The notes beneath the pieces were generated by a model, which made no database searches, was not told where the DNA came from, and saw only the letters and a program-made list of their open reading frames with translations. Positions 31,022 through 40,530 of a DNA stretch of 64,000 nucleotides are shown here, piece after piece. Source of the DNA: an uncultured Alphaproteobacteria bacterium (GTDB lineage Bacteria > Pseudomonadota > Alphaproteobacteria > Rhodobacterales > Rhodobacteraceae); contig CACBAO010000001.1 of assembly GCA_902537235.1 (NCBI GenBank), forward strand, positions 1 through 64,000. Direction: 5' to 3'. Positions within the stretch are counted from its first letter, which is position 1, and each line of letters opens with the position of its first letter. The translations under genes were made by a program, and so were the position numbers.

Positions 31022-31930
31022 CTATTTTGCTTGAACTATAAATTTTATTATCTCATCGAAGATAAATCTGGCTTTTTTAGATAAATGACGCGCTCTTAAA
31101 AACCCATGCGGCAACCCTGCACCTTCCAAGAAAGTTATATCGCATCCATGCTTCTTTAGACTTCCTAGATAATTTTGACAATCTTCTGCTAAGGGGTCTA
31201 TTTCAGCACTTACTAGTAATGTCTTAGGCATATTATCATTATCGAAATTTCTAGTGAGATCATGAAGGCCCTTATTAGCAGGAAGGCCAGCACAATTATG
31301 ATAAAAATTTACATCATCTTGTGTTAATAACGGTGCATCAGAAAATTGTCTCTTATTAGACCCAATGATCTGGCCAGCCAAGTCGGGATAAATAAGAATT
31401 TGAGCTTCTGGTCGAATTGTCACATTTCTAACCTTATTCGACACAAAACCCGCCAAAGTGCCTCCTGCACTATCCCCGACCAAAACTAACCGCCTTTCCG
31501 GATTTTTTACATAATAGTAAAAGCGAATGGCATCTAGAAAAAACTCAGGGTACTTCACTTCTGGAGCAAGAGAATAGTCTAATAAGAAAACGTTACACCC
31601 AGTGTTTTCGCAAATTTCAGCACATATATCGTCATGACTCTCAAGACCACCGAGAATGAATCCTCCTCCATGGAAATAAATCAGATCAGACTTATTGTCG
31701 GTGCCCTTAGAATAACATCGATAGGCTAAGGTTCTTTCTTTAAAAACGACTTTTTTATCTTCAGCCCTTACGCTTGAAGGTCTGGTTTGTTTGAAATGTT
31801 TCACCATTTCATTGTAGCTTCGCCGTATGTCATCTACTGAATTCCCCACATATTTATGTGCGAAAGTCTCAGAAATCCTTATAAATTCCTTTATTTCGTT
31901 GTCAAAAATTTTTTCATACTTTGGGTTCAT
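31022..31930 (-). CDS. Alpha/beta-hydrolase, hormone-sensitive-lipase family esterase
   Basis: Cytoplasmic carboxylesterase-type enzyme. The HGGG oxyanion motif is at 87-90, the nucleophile Ser in GDSAGG (S154), and the catalytic Asp and His are probably in SAEIDPLAEDCQ and GLPHGFLR. The short 302-residue form lacks a signal peptide. A TTG two codons earlier (31936) is an alternative start. Stands alone, convergent with the PHP hydrolase. Natural substrate cannot be predicted; members act on short-chain esters. Confidence 0.92.
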   Translation of the reverse strand: MNPKYEKIFDNEIKEFIRISETFAHKYVGNSVDDIRRSYNEMVKHFKQTRPSSVRAEDKKVVFKERTLAYRCYSKGTDNKSDLIYFHGGGFILGGLESHDDICAEICENTGCNVFLLDYSLAPEVKYPEFFLDAIRFYYYVKNPERRLVLVGDSAGGTLAGFVSNKVRNVTIRPEAQILIYPDLAGQIIGSNKRQFSDAPLLTQDDVNFYHNCAGLPANKGLHDLTRNFDNDNMPKTLLVSAEIDPLAEDCQNYLGSLKKHGCDITFLEGAGLPHGFLRARHLSKKARFIFDEIIKFIVQAK

Positions 31931-32090
31931 GTTCAATCTTTATTTACGTAAGGTCAATCTTTGAAATATTAATGTTTTCTCTTGTCATACTGTAAATTGT
32001 TACTTAACATTTAACCTAATCTTTACAATAAATTAAAAAAATCTTTCCATACCGGATCGATTTACTCAAAAATTTAGGGGAGAAATTAAA

Positions 32091-33683
32091 GTGAAAGATA
32101 AATTCATAAAAGCTCAACAAGAGAAATTGACGCTTGGAGCAATTGATAGACGACAGTTTATGACAACGGCAATCGCTGCGGGTATAGCAATACCTACAGC
32201 CTTGTCATTGGCTAGTGATGCAATTGCGGCAACACCAAAGAAAGGTGGAAAATTTAGAATGGGTTTAGGGCACGGCTCAACTACAGATACGCTCGACTCA
32301 GGAACTTCCGAAAACCATTTCACTCTGGTAAATGGATACACTTTTGGAAATCATCTTACTGAAATTAATAATGAAGGAAAGCTTGTTGGCGAATTAGCTG
32401 AAACCTTTGAGTCGGATGATGGTAAAACTTGGGTATTTAACTTGAGAAAGGGTGTTGAGTTTCACAACGGAAAAACAATGACATCTGAAGATGTTCTAGC
32501 GTCTTATGAGCATCATATGGGTGAAAAGTCAACTTCTGCTGCAAAGGGATCACTGTCACCTGTAAAGAGCATAAAAGCTGATGGTAAATACAAGGTAATC
32601 ATGGAATTAGACAGCCCTGACACGGACTTCCCTTACATTGTAAGTGACTATCACATCTCTATTAGACCGGCTGGCGATATGACTTCGGGAGTTGGTACAG
32701 GCGGATACATCGTTCAATCCTTCGAACCAGGTGTAAAGTCTGTATTGAAGAGAAATCCAAATTACTGGAAAGAGGGTGCAGCACATTTTGATGAGGTAGA
32801 ATTACTATCGATTGTTGACCCAAATGCTAGACAAACTGCTTTAATAAGTGGCGAAATTGATGCAATGGATAGAGTTGATCTAAAAACTATCAATTTAATG
32901 AAGCGTAACCCAAATATAAACATTATGCAGGCAACAGGTACAGCTCACTATACCTTTCCAATGCGACTAAATGTTGATCCTTTTGGTGATTACGACTTGA
33001 GGATGGCCTTAAAGTGGGCTGTGGATCGTCAAGAGCTTGTTGACAAAATCCTTCTTGGTTATGGAGCAGTAGGTAACGATATTCCAATCGGTACTGCCAA
33101 TTATTTCCATAACTCGGACTTGCCTCAAAGAGAGTTTGATGCTGATAAAGCCGCTTTTCACTACAAAAAATCAGGTCACTCCGGAAAAATACAGTTATCG
33201 GCTGCTGATGCCGCATTCGCTGGTGCAGTTGATGCTGCTCAATTGATGGCAAACTCTGCGAAAAAGGCTGGGATTGACATCGAAGTAATCCGTGAGCCTA
33301 ACGATGGGTATTGGTCAAATGTGTGGAATAATGACGCAAAAGGCTGGTGTGCATGTTACTGGGGTGGACGTCCCGCTGAAACTATGATGTTCTCAGCCGC
33401 TTATGTAGCCGAGTCAAAATGGAATGACACTATGTGGAAAACAACCGACTCTGCTGTTAAGTTTAATCAACTTGTTAAAGACGCTAGGAAAGAGCTCGAT
33501 GAGAGCAAGAAGCGGGATATTCTGTATGAATGCCAACGTTTGATTTATGACGATGGCGGATTGCTCTGCCCTCTCTTTAACAGTTACGTAAGTGCAAACA
33601 GCAAGAAAATTGCCCATGGCAAAATAGCAGCTAACTGGGATAGCGATGGCGCCAAGTGTGTTGAGCGTTGGTGGTTTGCATAA
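32091..33683 (+). CDS. Peptide-type ABC transporter substrate-binding protein (SBP_bac_5)
   Basis: Periplasmic binding protein of the oligopeptide/dipeptide/nickel class feeding the permease genes downstream. The N-terminus carries DRRQFMTTAIAAGIA, a twin-arginine-like export signal (R20-R21), ending near AIA-ATP. The core has the family pattern FNLRKGVEFHNGKTMTSEDVLASYEHH and ALKWAVDRQELVDKILLGYG. At 530 residues it is normal. GTG start with GGGGAG eight bases upstream. An intercistronic hairpin follows. The ligand cannot be told; peptides are only the class default. Confidence 0.93.
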   Translation: MKDKFIKAQQEKLTLGAIDRRQFMTTAIAAGIAIPTALSLASDAIAATPKKGGKFRMGLGHGSTTDTLDSGTSENHFTLVNGYTFGNHLTEINNEGKLVGELAETFESDDGKTWVFNLRKGVEFHNGKTMTSEDVLASYEHHMGEKSTSAAKGSLSPVKSIKADGKYKVIMELDSPDTDFPYIVSDYHISIRPAGDMTSGVGTGGYIVQSFEPGVKSVLKRNPNYWKEGAAHFDEVELLSIVDPNARQTALISGEIDAMDRVDLKTINLMKRNPNINIMQATGTAHYTFPMRLNVDPFGDYDLRMALKWAVDRQELVDKILLGYGAVGNDIPIGTANYFHNSDLPQREFDADKAAFHYKKSGHSGKIQLSAADAAFAGAVDAAQLMANSAKKAGIDIEVIREPNDGYWSNVWNNDAKGWCACYWGGRPAETMMFSAAYVAESKWNDTMWKTTDSAVKFNQLVKDARKELDESKKRDILYECQRLIYDDGGLLCPLFNSYVSANSKKIAHGKIAANWDSDGAKCVERWWFA

Positions 33684-33706
33684 TATTTAAAGGTTAATTT
33701 AAATAG

Positions 33707-33730
33707 GAAGGGCAGAATTATCTGCCCTTC
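33707..33730 (+). other. Intercistronic hairpin after the substrate-binding-protein gene
   Basis: A perfect ten-base stem GAAGGGCAGA / TCTGCCCTTC with loop ATTA lies 23 bases after the stop. It is followed by an A-rich stretch, not a T run, so it is more likely an mRNA 3'-end stabiliser than a full terminator. Such hairpins commonly raise binding-protein levels over permease levels. Confidence 0.7.
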
Positions 33731-33748
33731 TAAAAAATAGATATTTCT

Positions 33749-34729
33749 TTGCATCCTGTAGTTAAAACAGTTCTTGAGCGTTTGGGGTTGGGCTTGGCCA
33801 CCCTCTTCTTCGTTTCTATAATCATTTTCTCAGCAATTGAAATGCTTCCCGGAGATTTCGGACAGGCGATACTGGGTCAAGCGGCGTTACCAGAAACCGT
33901 GGCTGCTTTTCGACAGGAGTTAGGGCTTGATAAACCTGCATACATAAGATACTTCGACTGGGCACTAGGTGCGATACAAGGAGATCTTGGAACGTCTTTT
34001 TCTGGACGCAATGCTTCAGGCGCCGACAGGTCCGCTGAAGTAGTAGATAAAATTGCTCCAAGATTATGGAATACACTGTTTTTAGCTTCTATGGCAGCTC
34101 TTATTGCCGTTCCTCTCTCGTTAATATTAGGGATACTGACAGCTCTCTACCGTAATTCGTTTTTTGACAGGTCTGTAAACACAGCCACCTTAACAACAAT
34201 TTCATTTCCTGAATTCTTTGTTGCCTACATCTTGATTTTGTTTTTTGCATCACTTAACCAGATATTTCCATCTCTGGCAAACGTTGATCCTGATACAAAT
34301 TTTGGTGAAAGAATTTACCGCACAGCACTGCCTGCTTTCACGTTAACATTAGTGATCGTTGCTCACATGATGAGAATGACACGAGCAGCTATCATAAACT
34401 TACTTGCTAGCCCCTACATTCAGATGGCAAAGTTATCGGGCGCCTCGCAAACAGAAATCATTCTTAAACATGCGTTACCCAATGCTTGGGCTCCTATCGC
34501 AACTGTAATAGCCTTCAATCTAGCGTATCTTGTTGTAGGCGTAGTCGTCGTAGAGGTCGTTTTTGTATACCCTGGCGTTGGTCAATTGATGGTAGATGCT
34601 GTTAGGACACGTGACATACCTGTTGTACAGGGATGCGCTCTTATCTTCGCTGTTACGTATATTCTATTAAATCTTATAGCAGATATAATTGGTATAGTTA
34701 CTAACCCAAGATTATTGCATCCTAAATGA
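33749..34729 (+). CDS. ABC transporter permease (DppB/OppB type)
   Basis: Inner-membrane permease with about six spans. The N-terminal ERLGLGLATLFFVSIIIFSAIEMLPGDFG and the PEEATRAFRQELGLDKP-like VAAFRQELGLDKPAYIRYFDW block are diagnostic; the EAA loop reads YIQMAKLSGASQTEIILKHALPNAWAP. The start is TTG; the frame is closed at 33731 and no ATG lies before residue 30. Its stop overlaps the next permease start as ATGA. Operates with the substrate-binding protein and the fused ATPase. Confidence 0.92.
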   Translation: MHPVVKTVLERLGLGLATLFFVSIIIFSAIEMLPGDFGQAILGQAALPETVAAFRQELGLDKPAYIRYFDWALGAIQGDLGTSFSGRNASGADRSAEVVDKIAPRLWNTLFLASMAALIAVPLSLILGILTALYRNSFFDRSVNTATLTTISFPEFFVAYILILFFASLNQIFPSLANVDPDTNFGERIYRTALPAFTLTLVIVAHMMRMTRAAIINLLASPYIQMAKLSGASQTEIILKHALPNAWAPIATVIAFNLAYLVVGVVVVEVVFVYPGVGQLMVDAVRTRDIPVVQGCALIFAVTYILLNLIADIIGIVTNPRLLHPK

Positions 34730-35646
34730 ACAAAGATACCAACACATATTCCGCTACTGGCGAAGTTGGCTCTATTCTAGAGAGCCGTTCAACTTTCACA
34801 AGACTAAGGATTGAATTTAATAAAGCACCACTTACCGCAAAATTTGGCATTTTTATAATAATTGTTTTTGTCGGGTTAGCTATTTTTGCTCCCCTTATAG
34901 CGCCTTATGGTGAGGCTGAAGTATTTCCTGAGCCTTATGCACCTTGGAGTGCGAATCATATATTTGGGACCGACCAGATCGGTCGCGATATATTTTCAAG
35001 ATTGATATTCGGTGCACGAAATACTGTCGGAGTTGCTTTTGCTACAACAATTCTTGCTTTTTTAATAGGAGGTGCATTGGGCTTGACCGCTGCTATTAAT
35101 AGATCTTATCTGGATCTTTTTTTGAGTAGAACAGTAGATGTTTTAATGGCTATCCCTCAGCTCATTTTTGCATTGGTTTTATTATCGATCTTCGGGTCTA
35201 CAATTATAAATCTCATCATAATAATCGCGGTGTTGGATTCTACACGCGTTTTCCGCCTTACGAGAGCAGTTTCTCTTAATGTTGTCGTAATGGATTATGT
35301 AGAGGTTGCTAAATTGCGCGGAGAAAATATAAGCTGGGTAATGCGAAAGGAAATTTTACCAAACATTCTTCCGCCTTTGATAGCAGAGTTTGGTCTTCGT
35401 TTTTGCTTTGTATTCCTATCTATTGCTGCGCTTTCTTTTTTAGGGGTAGGCATTCAACCACCAACTGCAGATTGGGGTTCCATGGTTAGAGAAAATGCAT
35501 CTCTCATACAGTTTGCTCAATATGATTTAAAGGCAGCTATGACACCACTTTTACCAGCAGCTGCAATTGCTCTTTTGACAGTCGCCGTAAATTTTGTGGT
35601 TGATTGGTTTTTACATAAAACCAGTGGAATTAAAGATGAAAAATAA
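34726..35646 (+). CDS. ABC transporter permease (DppC/OppC type)
   Basis: Second permease of the peptide-type importer. A cytoplasmic N-terminus of about 40 residues precedes AKFGIFIIIVFVGLAIFAPLIAPYG, then the HIFGTDQIGRDIFSRLIFGARNT signature specific to the OppC branch, and the EAA loop YVEVAKLRGENISWVMRKEILPNILPP. Begins by a four-base ATGA overlap with the previous permease and overlaps the ATPase start downstream by 11 bases, so all are co-translated. Confidence 0.95.
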   Translation: MNKDTNTYSATGEVGSILESRSTFTRLRIEFNKAPLTAKFGIFIIIVFVGLAIFAPLIAPYGEAEVFPEPYAPWSANHIFGTDQIGRDIFSRLIFGARNTVGVAFATTILAFLIGGALGLTAAINRSYLDLFLSRTVDVLMAIPQLIFALVLLSIFGSTIINLIIIIAVLDSTRVFRLTRAVSLNVVVMDYVEVAKLRGENISWVMRKEILPNILPPLIAEFGLRFCFVFLSIAALSFLGVGIQPPTADWGSMVRENASLIQFAQYDLKAAMTPLLPAAAIALLTVAVNFVVDWFLHKTSGIKDEK

Positions 35647-37249
35647 AAAGGAAAATACTACTTTACTTCAAATCAAAGACTTAAAGATTGAAGGTTTCTC
35701 CGATGAAAGATGGCACAAAATCATTAAGGGAGTCAATTTAGAGCTTAAAAGAGGAGAGGTGCTCGGACTGATAGGTGAATCTGGAGCAGGAAAGTCTACG
35801 CTGGGTCTCGCAGCCATGGGCTACACACAACCTGGATGTCGTATTACAGGAGGTCAAATTAATTTTGACGGCGTTGACCTAACAAAGCGCACTGACTCTG
35901 AAAAAAGAAAGTATTGGGGCAATAGAATGACGTACGTAGCCCAATCTGCTGCAGCTTCATTCAACCCAGCCCATCGTTTAATTAACCAAACTACTGAGTC
36001 AACTATCAGGGCTGGCCTTAAAAAGCCAAACGAGGCATTTGATGAGGCACGCTCTCTTTATGATGCTCTTAATCTACCCAATCCAGAAACGATTGGCGAA
36101 AGATATCCTCACCAAGTCTCGGGTGGGCAGCTTCAGCGAATAATGACTGCCATGGCTATGTCGCCTAATCCTGATTTGATTGTGTTTGATGAGCCTACCA
36201 CTGCACTAGATGTCACTACCCAAGTTGAGGTTCTTGCCGCAATGCGTGATATCGTGAAAACCTATGGAACAGCAGCAATATATATAACACATGACCTTTC
36301 TGTCGTTGCGCAAATGGCCGATAGAATTAAGGTTTTGAGATATGGTGAAGAAGTTGAGGAGGCGATGACACGAAAAATGTTAAAGTCTCCAAAAGAAGAT
36401 TATACAAAAAGCCTTTGGTCTGTTCGATCTATTCAAAAGCCAGAGAAAAAAAATGCGGACATTATTTTAGAGGTCAAAAATGTAGATGCGTTCTATGGAA
36501 GTTTTCATGTATTGAAAAATATTAATATAAAATTACCCTTGGGCCGGACTGTAGCATTGGTAGGTGAAAGTGGGTCAGGGAAATCAACGGTGGCACGCGT
36601 GATTACTGGATTACTGGAGCCAAAAATAGGTTCTGTAAAATTCAAAAATCGTGAATTGCCTCCATCTCTGAAGGGAAGAACTAAAGACCAACTTCAAAAA
36701 ATTCAAATGATCTATCAGATGGCTGATGTTGCAATGAACCCTAAGCAGACCGTTTATGATATTATCAGTCGGCCTGCTAGCTTTTTTGCTGGCTTAACGG
36801 GTGCTAATTTACGAAAAAGAGTAGTTGAACTCTTAGAGCAAATAGATCTGGATGAAAGGTTTATAGACAGATATCCAAGTGAACTATCTGGTGGGCAAAA
36901 ACAACGCATATGCATAGCAAGGGCTTTAGCCGCTAATCCAGAGGTAGTAATATGCGATGAGGTGACTTCAGCATTAGATCAGATCGTCCAAGAGGGAATT
37001 CTTAAGCTTTTAGGACGATTGCAGAAAGACTTAAATCTCTCCTATATTTTCATAACTCATGACATCGCTACGGTTAAGGCAATATCAGACGAGGTTGTCG
37101 TTATGAATGAAGGAGAAGTTGTTGAACAGGGTTTAAAAAGTGAAATATTTTCACCACCACATCCAGAATATACAGAATTACTACTATCCTCCGTGCCCGA
37201 AATGGATCCAGATTGGCTAACGGATCTATTGAAAGCGCGAAATTATTAG
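35636..37249 (+). CDS. Fused double ABC ATPase for peptide-type importer
   Basis: Energises the importer with both nucleotide-binding domains on one chain, equivalent to DppD plus DppF. Domain 1 has Walker A GESGAGKST, signature VSGGQLQR and Walker B LIVFDEPTTALD; domain 2 has GESGSGKST, LSGGQKQR and VVICDEVTSALD. The first domain lacks the oligopeptide C-terminal Cys cluster of OppD. The frame is open from 35594, but ATG 35636 inside the preceding gene gives the expected N-terminus. 537 residues. Confidence 0.94.
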   Translation: MKNKKENTTLLQIKDLKIEGFSDERWHKIIKGVNLELKRGEVLGLIGESGAGKSTLGLAAMGYTQPGCRITGGQINFDGVDLTKRTDSEKRKYWGNRMTYVAQSAAASFNPAHRLINQTTESTIRAGLKKPNEAFDEARSLYDALNLPNPETIGERYPHQVSGGQLQRIMTAMAMSPNPDLIVFDEPTTALDVTTQVEVLAAMRDIVKTYGTAAIYITHDLSVVAQMADRIKVLRYGEEVEEAMTRKMLKSPKEDYTKSLWSVRSIQKPEKKNADIILEVKNVDAFYGSFHVLKNINIKLPLGRTVALVGESGSGKSTVARVITGLLEPKIGSVKFKNRELPPSLKGRTKDQLQKIQMIYQMADVAMNPKQTVYDIISRPASFFAGLTGANLRKRVVELLEQIDLDERFIDRYPSELSGGQKQRICIARALAANPEVVICDEVTSALDQIVQEGILKLLGRLQKDLNLSYIFITHDIATVKAISDEVVVMNEGEVVEQGLKSEIFSPPHPEYTELLLSSVPEMDPDWLTDLLKARNY

Positions 37250-37258
37250 GAGATTAAT

Positions 37259-37951
37259 ATGAAAATTATTTGGCTAGGGCATGGAAGCTTTAGAATAGAA
37301 ATTGAGGATCGGATTATACTTATAGATCCGTGGTTAAATGGTAACCCATTATTCCCCGCGGAAAAAAGACAAGAAGCATTACAAAGCATAACTGATATTC
37401 TTATCTCTCACGGACACTTTGACCACACGAATGATACTATAGAAATAGCTAAAGAAACTAATGCCCCCATTTATGGAATAGCAGATCTAATGTCGTATTG
37501 GGAAGAGAGTGAAGGAGTAACTACAACTGGATTTAATAAAGGTGGAACTGTTAATCTTGGAAACGTTAAAGTGACAATGGTTAATGCTGTTCACAGCTCA
37601 TCTATGATGAAAAATGGCCAGATAATGTACACTGGTGCTGAAGCTGGCTTTGTAATTGATGGTGAAAATAACACAATTTATTTTTCTGGGGATACCGACG
37701 TCATGGCTGACATGGAAATAATTAACGACCTTCACAAACCAAATATTGGCATTCTATCCTGTGGTGGACACTTCACTATGGATATGAAAAGGGCAGCCTA
37801 TGCAACAAAAAAATATTTTAACTTTGAGAAACTAGTCCCCTGTCATTACAAAACATTTCCTCTTCTCGAACAAAATGCTGATGTTCTAACAGAAGAACTG
37901 GGCTCAAACATAGTTGTTGAGCCTGAAGTTATGAGCCCAATAAAGCTCTAA
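37259..37951 (+). CDS. UPF0173 metal-dependent hydrolase
   Basis: MBL-fold hydrolase of the UPF0173 group, cytoplasmic, function unknown. The N-terminal WLGHGSFRIE and IDPWLNGNPLFP are the family marks; the metal motif is SHGHFDH (H51, H53, D55, H56), then YFSGDTDVMADM and VPCHYKTFP. AGGAG lies upstream of the ATG, and it begins nine bases after the ATPase stop, so it is probably the last gene of the transporter operon. That context hints that it processes the imported compound; this is inference. Confidence 0.9.
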   Translation: MKIIWLGHGSFRIEIEDRIILIDPWLNGNPLFPAEKRQEALQSITDILISHGHFDHTNDTIEIAKETNAPIYGIADLMSYWEESEGVTTTGFNKGGTVNLGNVKVTMVNAVHSSSMMKNGQIMYTGAEAGFVIDGENNTIYFSGDTDVMADMEIINDLHKPNIGILSCGGHFTMDMKRAAYATKKYFNFEKLVPCHYKTFPLLEQNADVLTEELGSNIVVEPEVMSPIKL

Positions 37952-37961
37952 TAAAGCTATT

Positions 37962-38474
37962 CTATAGTTCCTTTGGGCAAATGAATTCTTGAATCTTGAA
38001 CATCGTATCGCCGGCGTGTGCCCAACTTTCTATTGTGGACGTAAGAGTACAAAAAGCGGCAGTAGGATACTTTTGTTCGACTCTACTCAGTAAATTCGAG
38101 TTTTGATCGGAGTCTGAGAGACGCAGAACCGTCTCTTGTATAGCGGGATTATGCCCAACAATAAGTACTGATGATATTTCATCTGTTATTTTGGATATGA
38201 ACTCCAGCATCATATGGTCGTCAAAAGTATAGAGATCTTTTTTATACATTATCTCTGTATCCTTAATGGCAGGTTTAATGATCTCAATTGTCTCCACTGC
38301 TCTTAAGGCGGTTGATGAGAATACACTATCGAAATTCTTATTCGTGGTTTCAAAGAAATCTTTCATAATTGCTGACGCTCTTTGCCCTCTATCTGCCAAT
38401 CTACGATCGTGATCAGACACCAGTGGAGAGGTCCAGTCTGATTTAGCGTGCCGTATAAAGGATAGTTTCTTCAA
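37962..38474 (-). CDS. SixA-like histidine phosphatase
   Basis: Histidine phosphatase superfamily (branch 1) protein of 170 residues. The RHAK motif (R8-H9) carries the catalytic His; the second His is in VGHNPAIQE. The length and the SFIRHAKSDW start match SixA, which dephosphorylates histidine phosphotransfer domains or PTS components, but the substrate here is unknown. The start is a TTG. It stands alone, convergent with the UPF0173 gene and divergent from phnD. Confidence 0.88.
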   Translation of the reverse strand: MKKLSFIRHAKSDWTSPLVSDHDRRLADRGQRASAIMKDFFETTNKNFDSVFSSTALRAVETIEIIKPAIKDTEIMYKKDLYTFDDHMMLEFISKITDEISSVLIVGHNPAIQETVLRLSDSDQNSNLLSRVEQKYPTAAFCTLTSTIESWAHAGDTMFKIQEFICPKEL

Positions 38475-38571
38475 CTTCTTAATTTTTCTTTTAATTCAAT
38501 AGCAATAAAGTTTTCTAATCATTACAAATGTAGTTTAGTTCAAGAAAAAAATAAACTTCTTCAAATAGTTT

Positions 38572-38600
38572 CTTTCATAAAAATGATAATTTTCTGTCAT
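38572..38600 (+). promoter_or_regulatory. Candidate Pho box upstream of phnD
   Basis: CTTTCAT (38572-38578) and CTGTCAT (38594-38600) are exactly 22 bases apart, twice the 11-base repeat period of PhoB binding sites. CTGTCAT is a perfect half-site and CTTTCAT is off by one; the intermediate unit is degenerate. It lies about 110 bases before the phnD ATG. PhoB control of the phn operon is inferred; phoB is in this window. Confidence 0.5.
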
Positions 38601-38707
38601 ATTATTAATTTAAATATTGAATATAAAAAGAGGATAATAGATTGACGCTACGTCGAATTTACTATTCACTTAAGATGTATCAAACACTGCTTACCTGGGA
38701 GAAAATA

Positions 38708-39676
38708 ATGACAAATTTTTTAAGGACTTTTATTTTAATGGTAGTAGCCTCATTTTTGAGTGCTTATTCTGCTTTTTCCGAAGATTGTAATCGAGGTACT
38801 TTAGACAAAGCGTATTGTGATAGAAATTTTGACCAAGTCGCTGACCTTCCCTTGGACCCCAAAGACTGGGTTGATCCAAAGACAATTATATTTACGTATA
38901 CACCGGTGGAGGATCCAGCTGTTTATGCCAATATATGGAAAAAATTTGTAGAGCATCTTGAGAAACATACGGAGAGAAAAGTTGTTTTCTTTCCTGTCGA
39001 ATCAAATGCCGCTCAATTAGAAGCTATGAGATCAGGTCGTTTACACGTGGCAGGTTTTAACACAGGATCAAACCCAATAGCTGTTAGTTGTGCAGGTTTT
39101 GTTCCTTTTGCGATGCACGCAAAAAATGATGGGTCCTATGGTTATGAGATGGAAATTATTGTGAAGGATGATAGTCCTATCCAATCTCCATCAGAGATTA
39201 AGGGTAAGACACTAGCTTTTACTTCACCTACTTCAAACTCTGGGTTCAAAGCCCCTTCTGCTATCCTTAAAGGTGAGTTTGATTTAATCGCAGACAGAGA
39301 CTTTACCCCGACATTTTCTGGAAAACATGATAATTCTATTTTAGGTGTCTACAACGGGGATTATGAAATTGCTTCAGTAGCAAACTCAGTTTTACAACGG
39401 ATGGAAAGACGTGGCGTTATTGAGAAAGGGAAATTAAGAGCTGTTTATCGTTCGCCAACATTCCCAACTACTGGTTACGGGCATGCGCATAATCTTCATC
39501 CTGAGCTAACGGCTAAAATAAAGACTGCCTTCTTTACATGGGAATTCGATAGTGACCCACTTTATAAAAAAGAGTTTGCAAAAGCAGACCGTTTTATAGG
39601 AATTCGGCATATGAATGACTGGGCTGTTATCAGGCAGATTGACAAGGCCAATGGTGTAAGTTACGACTGCAAGTAA
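38708..39676 (+). CDS. phnD: Phosphonate/phosphate-type ABC substrate-binding protein
   Basis: Periplasmic PhnD-family binding protein for phosphonate, phosphite or a related phosphorus compound. A signal peptide (MTNFLRTFILMVVASFLSAYSAFS) precedes the mature part; FFPVESNAAQLEAMRSGRLHVAGFNTGSNPIAV and LAFTSPTSNSGFKAPSAIL line the anion pocket, the latter with the Ser/Thr cluster usual for phosphonates. GGGAG sits upstream of ATG 38708, better than the TTG at 38642. First gene of phnDCE1E2. The ligand within the class is uncertain. Confidence 0.93.
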   Translation: MTNFLRTFILMVVASFLSAYSAFSEDCNRGTLDKAYCDRNFDQVADLPLDPKDWVDPKTIIFTYTPVEDPAVYANIWKKFVEHLEKHTERKVVFFPVESNAAQLEAMRSGRLHVAGFNTGSNPIAVSCAGFVPFAMHAKNDGSYGYEMEIIVKDDSPIQSPSEIKGKTLAFTSPTSNSGFKAPSAILKGEFDLIADRDFTPTFSGKHDNSILGVYNGDYEIASVANSVLQRMERRGVIEKGKLRAVYRSPTFPTTGYGHAHNLHPELTAKIKTAFFTWEFDSDPLYKKEFAKADRFIGIRHMNDWAVIRQIDKANGVSYDCK

Positions 39677-39697
39677 TATAATTTACACTCAATTTTA

Positions 39698-39721
39698 CAG
39701 GCGCTCTTTAAGGAGCGCCTG
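39698..39721 (+). other. Intercistronic hairpin between phnD and phnC
   Basis: Nine-base stem CAGGCGCTC / GAGCGCCTG with loop TTTAAG lies 21 bases after phnD. It is not followed by a clean T run (GCTTTATTG), so it probably stabilises or partially terminates the phnD message. It resembles the hairpins behind the other two binding-protein genes in the window. Confidence 0.7.
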
Positions 39722-39744
39722 GCTTTATTGGGACATGTAGGCCA

Positions 39745-40530
39745 ATGCTAAAACTTAGCGCTTTAACAAAAAGATACGACACTGGTGACTTAGCCCTAAA
39801 CCAAGTAGATCTTGTAATACCTGATGCACAGGTTCTAGCGCTAATTGGACCTTCAGGTGCAGGAAAATCAACTCTTATTCGCTGTGTTAATAGACTAGTT
39901 GAACCAACGTCAGGCAGTGCTACGCTAAACGACATAAATCTTACTAAACTCTCTTCTAGGGCACTTAGAAAATCCAGACGAAAAATGGGAATGATTTTTC
40001 AAGAATATGCGTTAGTTGAACGCTTGACCGTAATGGAAAACGTATTGTCCGGACGACTAGGGTATGTAGGTTTCTGGCGTAGTTATTTCAGAAAATTCCC
40101 AAAGGATGATATCAAAGAGGCATTTAGACTTTTAGATAGAGTCGGTTTGCTTGAAATGGCCGACAAGCGCGCAGATGAATTATCTGGAGGACAAAGACAA
40201 AGGGTCGGAATTTGTCGCGCTCTTATACAGGACCCAGATCTATTATTAGTAGACGAACCTACGGCCAGTCTCGATCCTAAAACATCTCGCCAAATAATGC
40301 GATTAATTAATGAGCTCTGTTCCGAAAGAGGATTGACCGCAATAATAAATATTCACGACGTGTTATTGGCACAAATGTTTGCTCAGAGAATTGTTGGCTT
40401 AGCAAACGGTGAGGTGGTTTATGATGGCAAACCAGAGGGCTTAACCCCTGAAGTACTCACACAAATTTATGGTGAAGAAGACTGGACAGCAACTATAGAA
40501 AAAGTTGATGAAGAGGATGAAGAAGAGTGA
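39745..40530 (+). CDS. phnC: Phosphonate ABC transporter ATP-binding protein
   Basis: ATPase of the PhnCDE importer. Walker A is GPSGAGKST, the Q-loop [26 protein letters not shown] is PhnC-specific, the signature is [10 protein letters not shown] and Walker [13 protein letters not shown]. The C-terminus ends in an acidic tail (DEEDEEE), an oddity that may be lineage-specific. Its stop overlaps the GTG start of phnE1 by four bases. Starts 23 bases after the phnD/phnC hairpin. Confidence 0.95.
   Translation: MLKLSALTKRYDTGDLALNQVDLVIPDAQVLALIGPSGAGKSTLIRCVNRLVEPTSGSATLNDINLTKLSSRALRKSRRKMGMIFQEYALVERLTVMENVLSGRLGYVGFWRSYFRKFPKDDIKEAFRLLDRVGLLEMADKRADELSGGQRQRVGICRALIQDPDLLLVDEPTASLDPKTSRQIMRLINELCSERGLTAIINIHDVLLAQMFAQRIVGLANGEVVYDGKPEGLTPEVLTQIYGEEDWTATIEKVDEEDEEE

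Noticed and set aside
31978-31990. TTGTCAT before the peptide importer as a Pho box
   Set aside because: Only one half-site; no partner unit at 11 or 22 bases.
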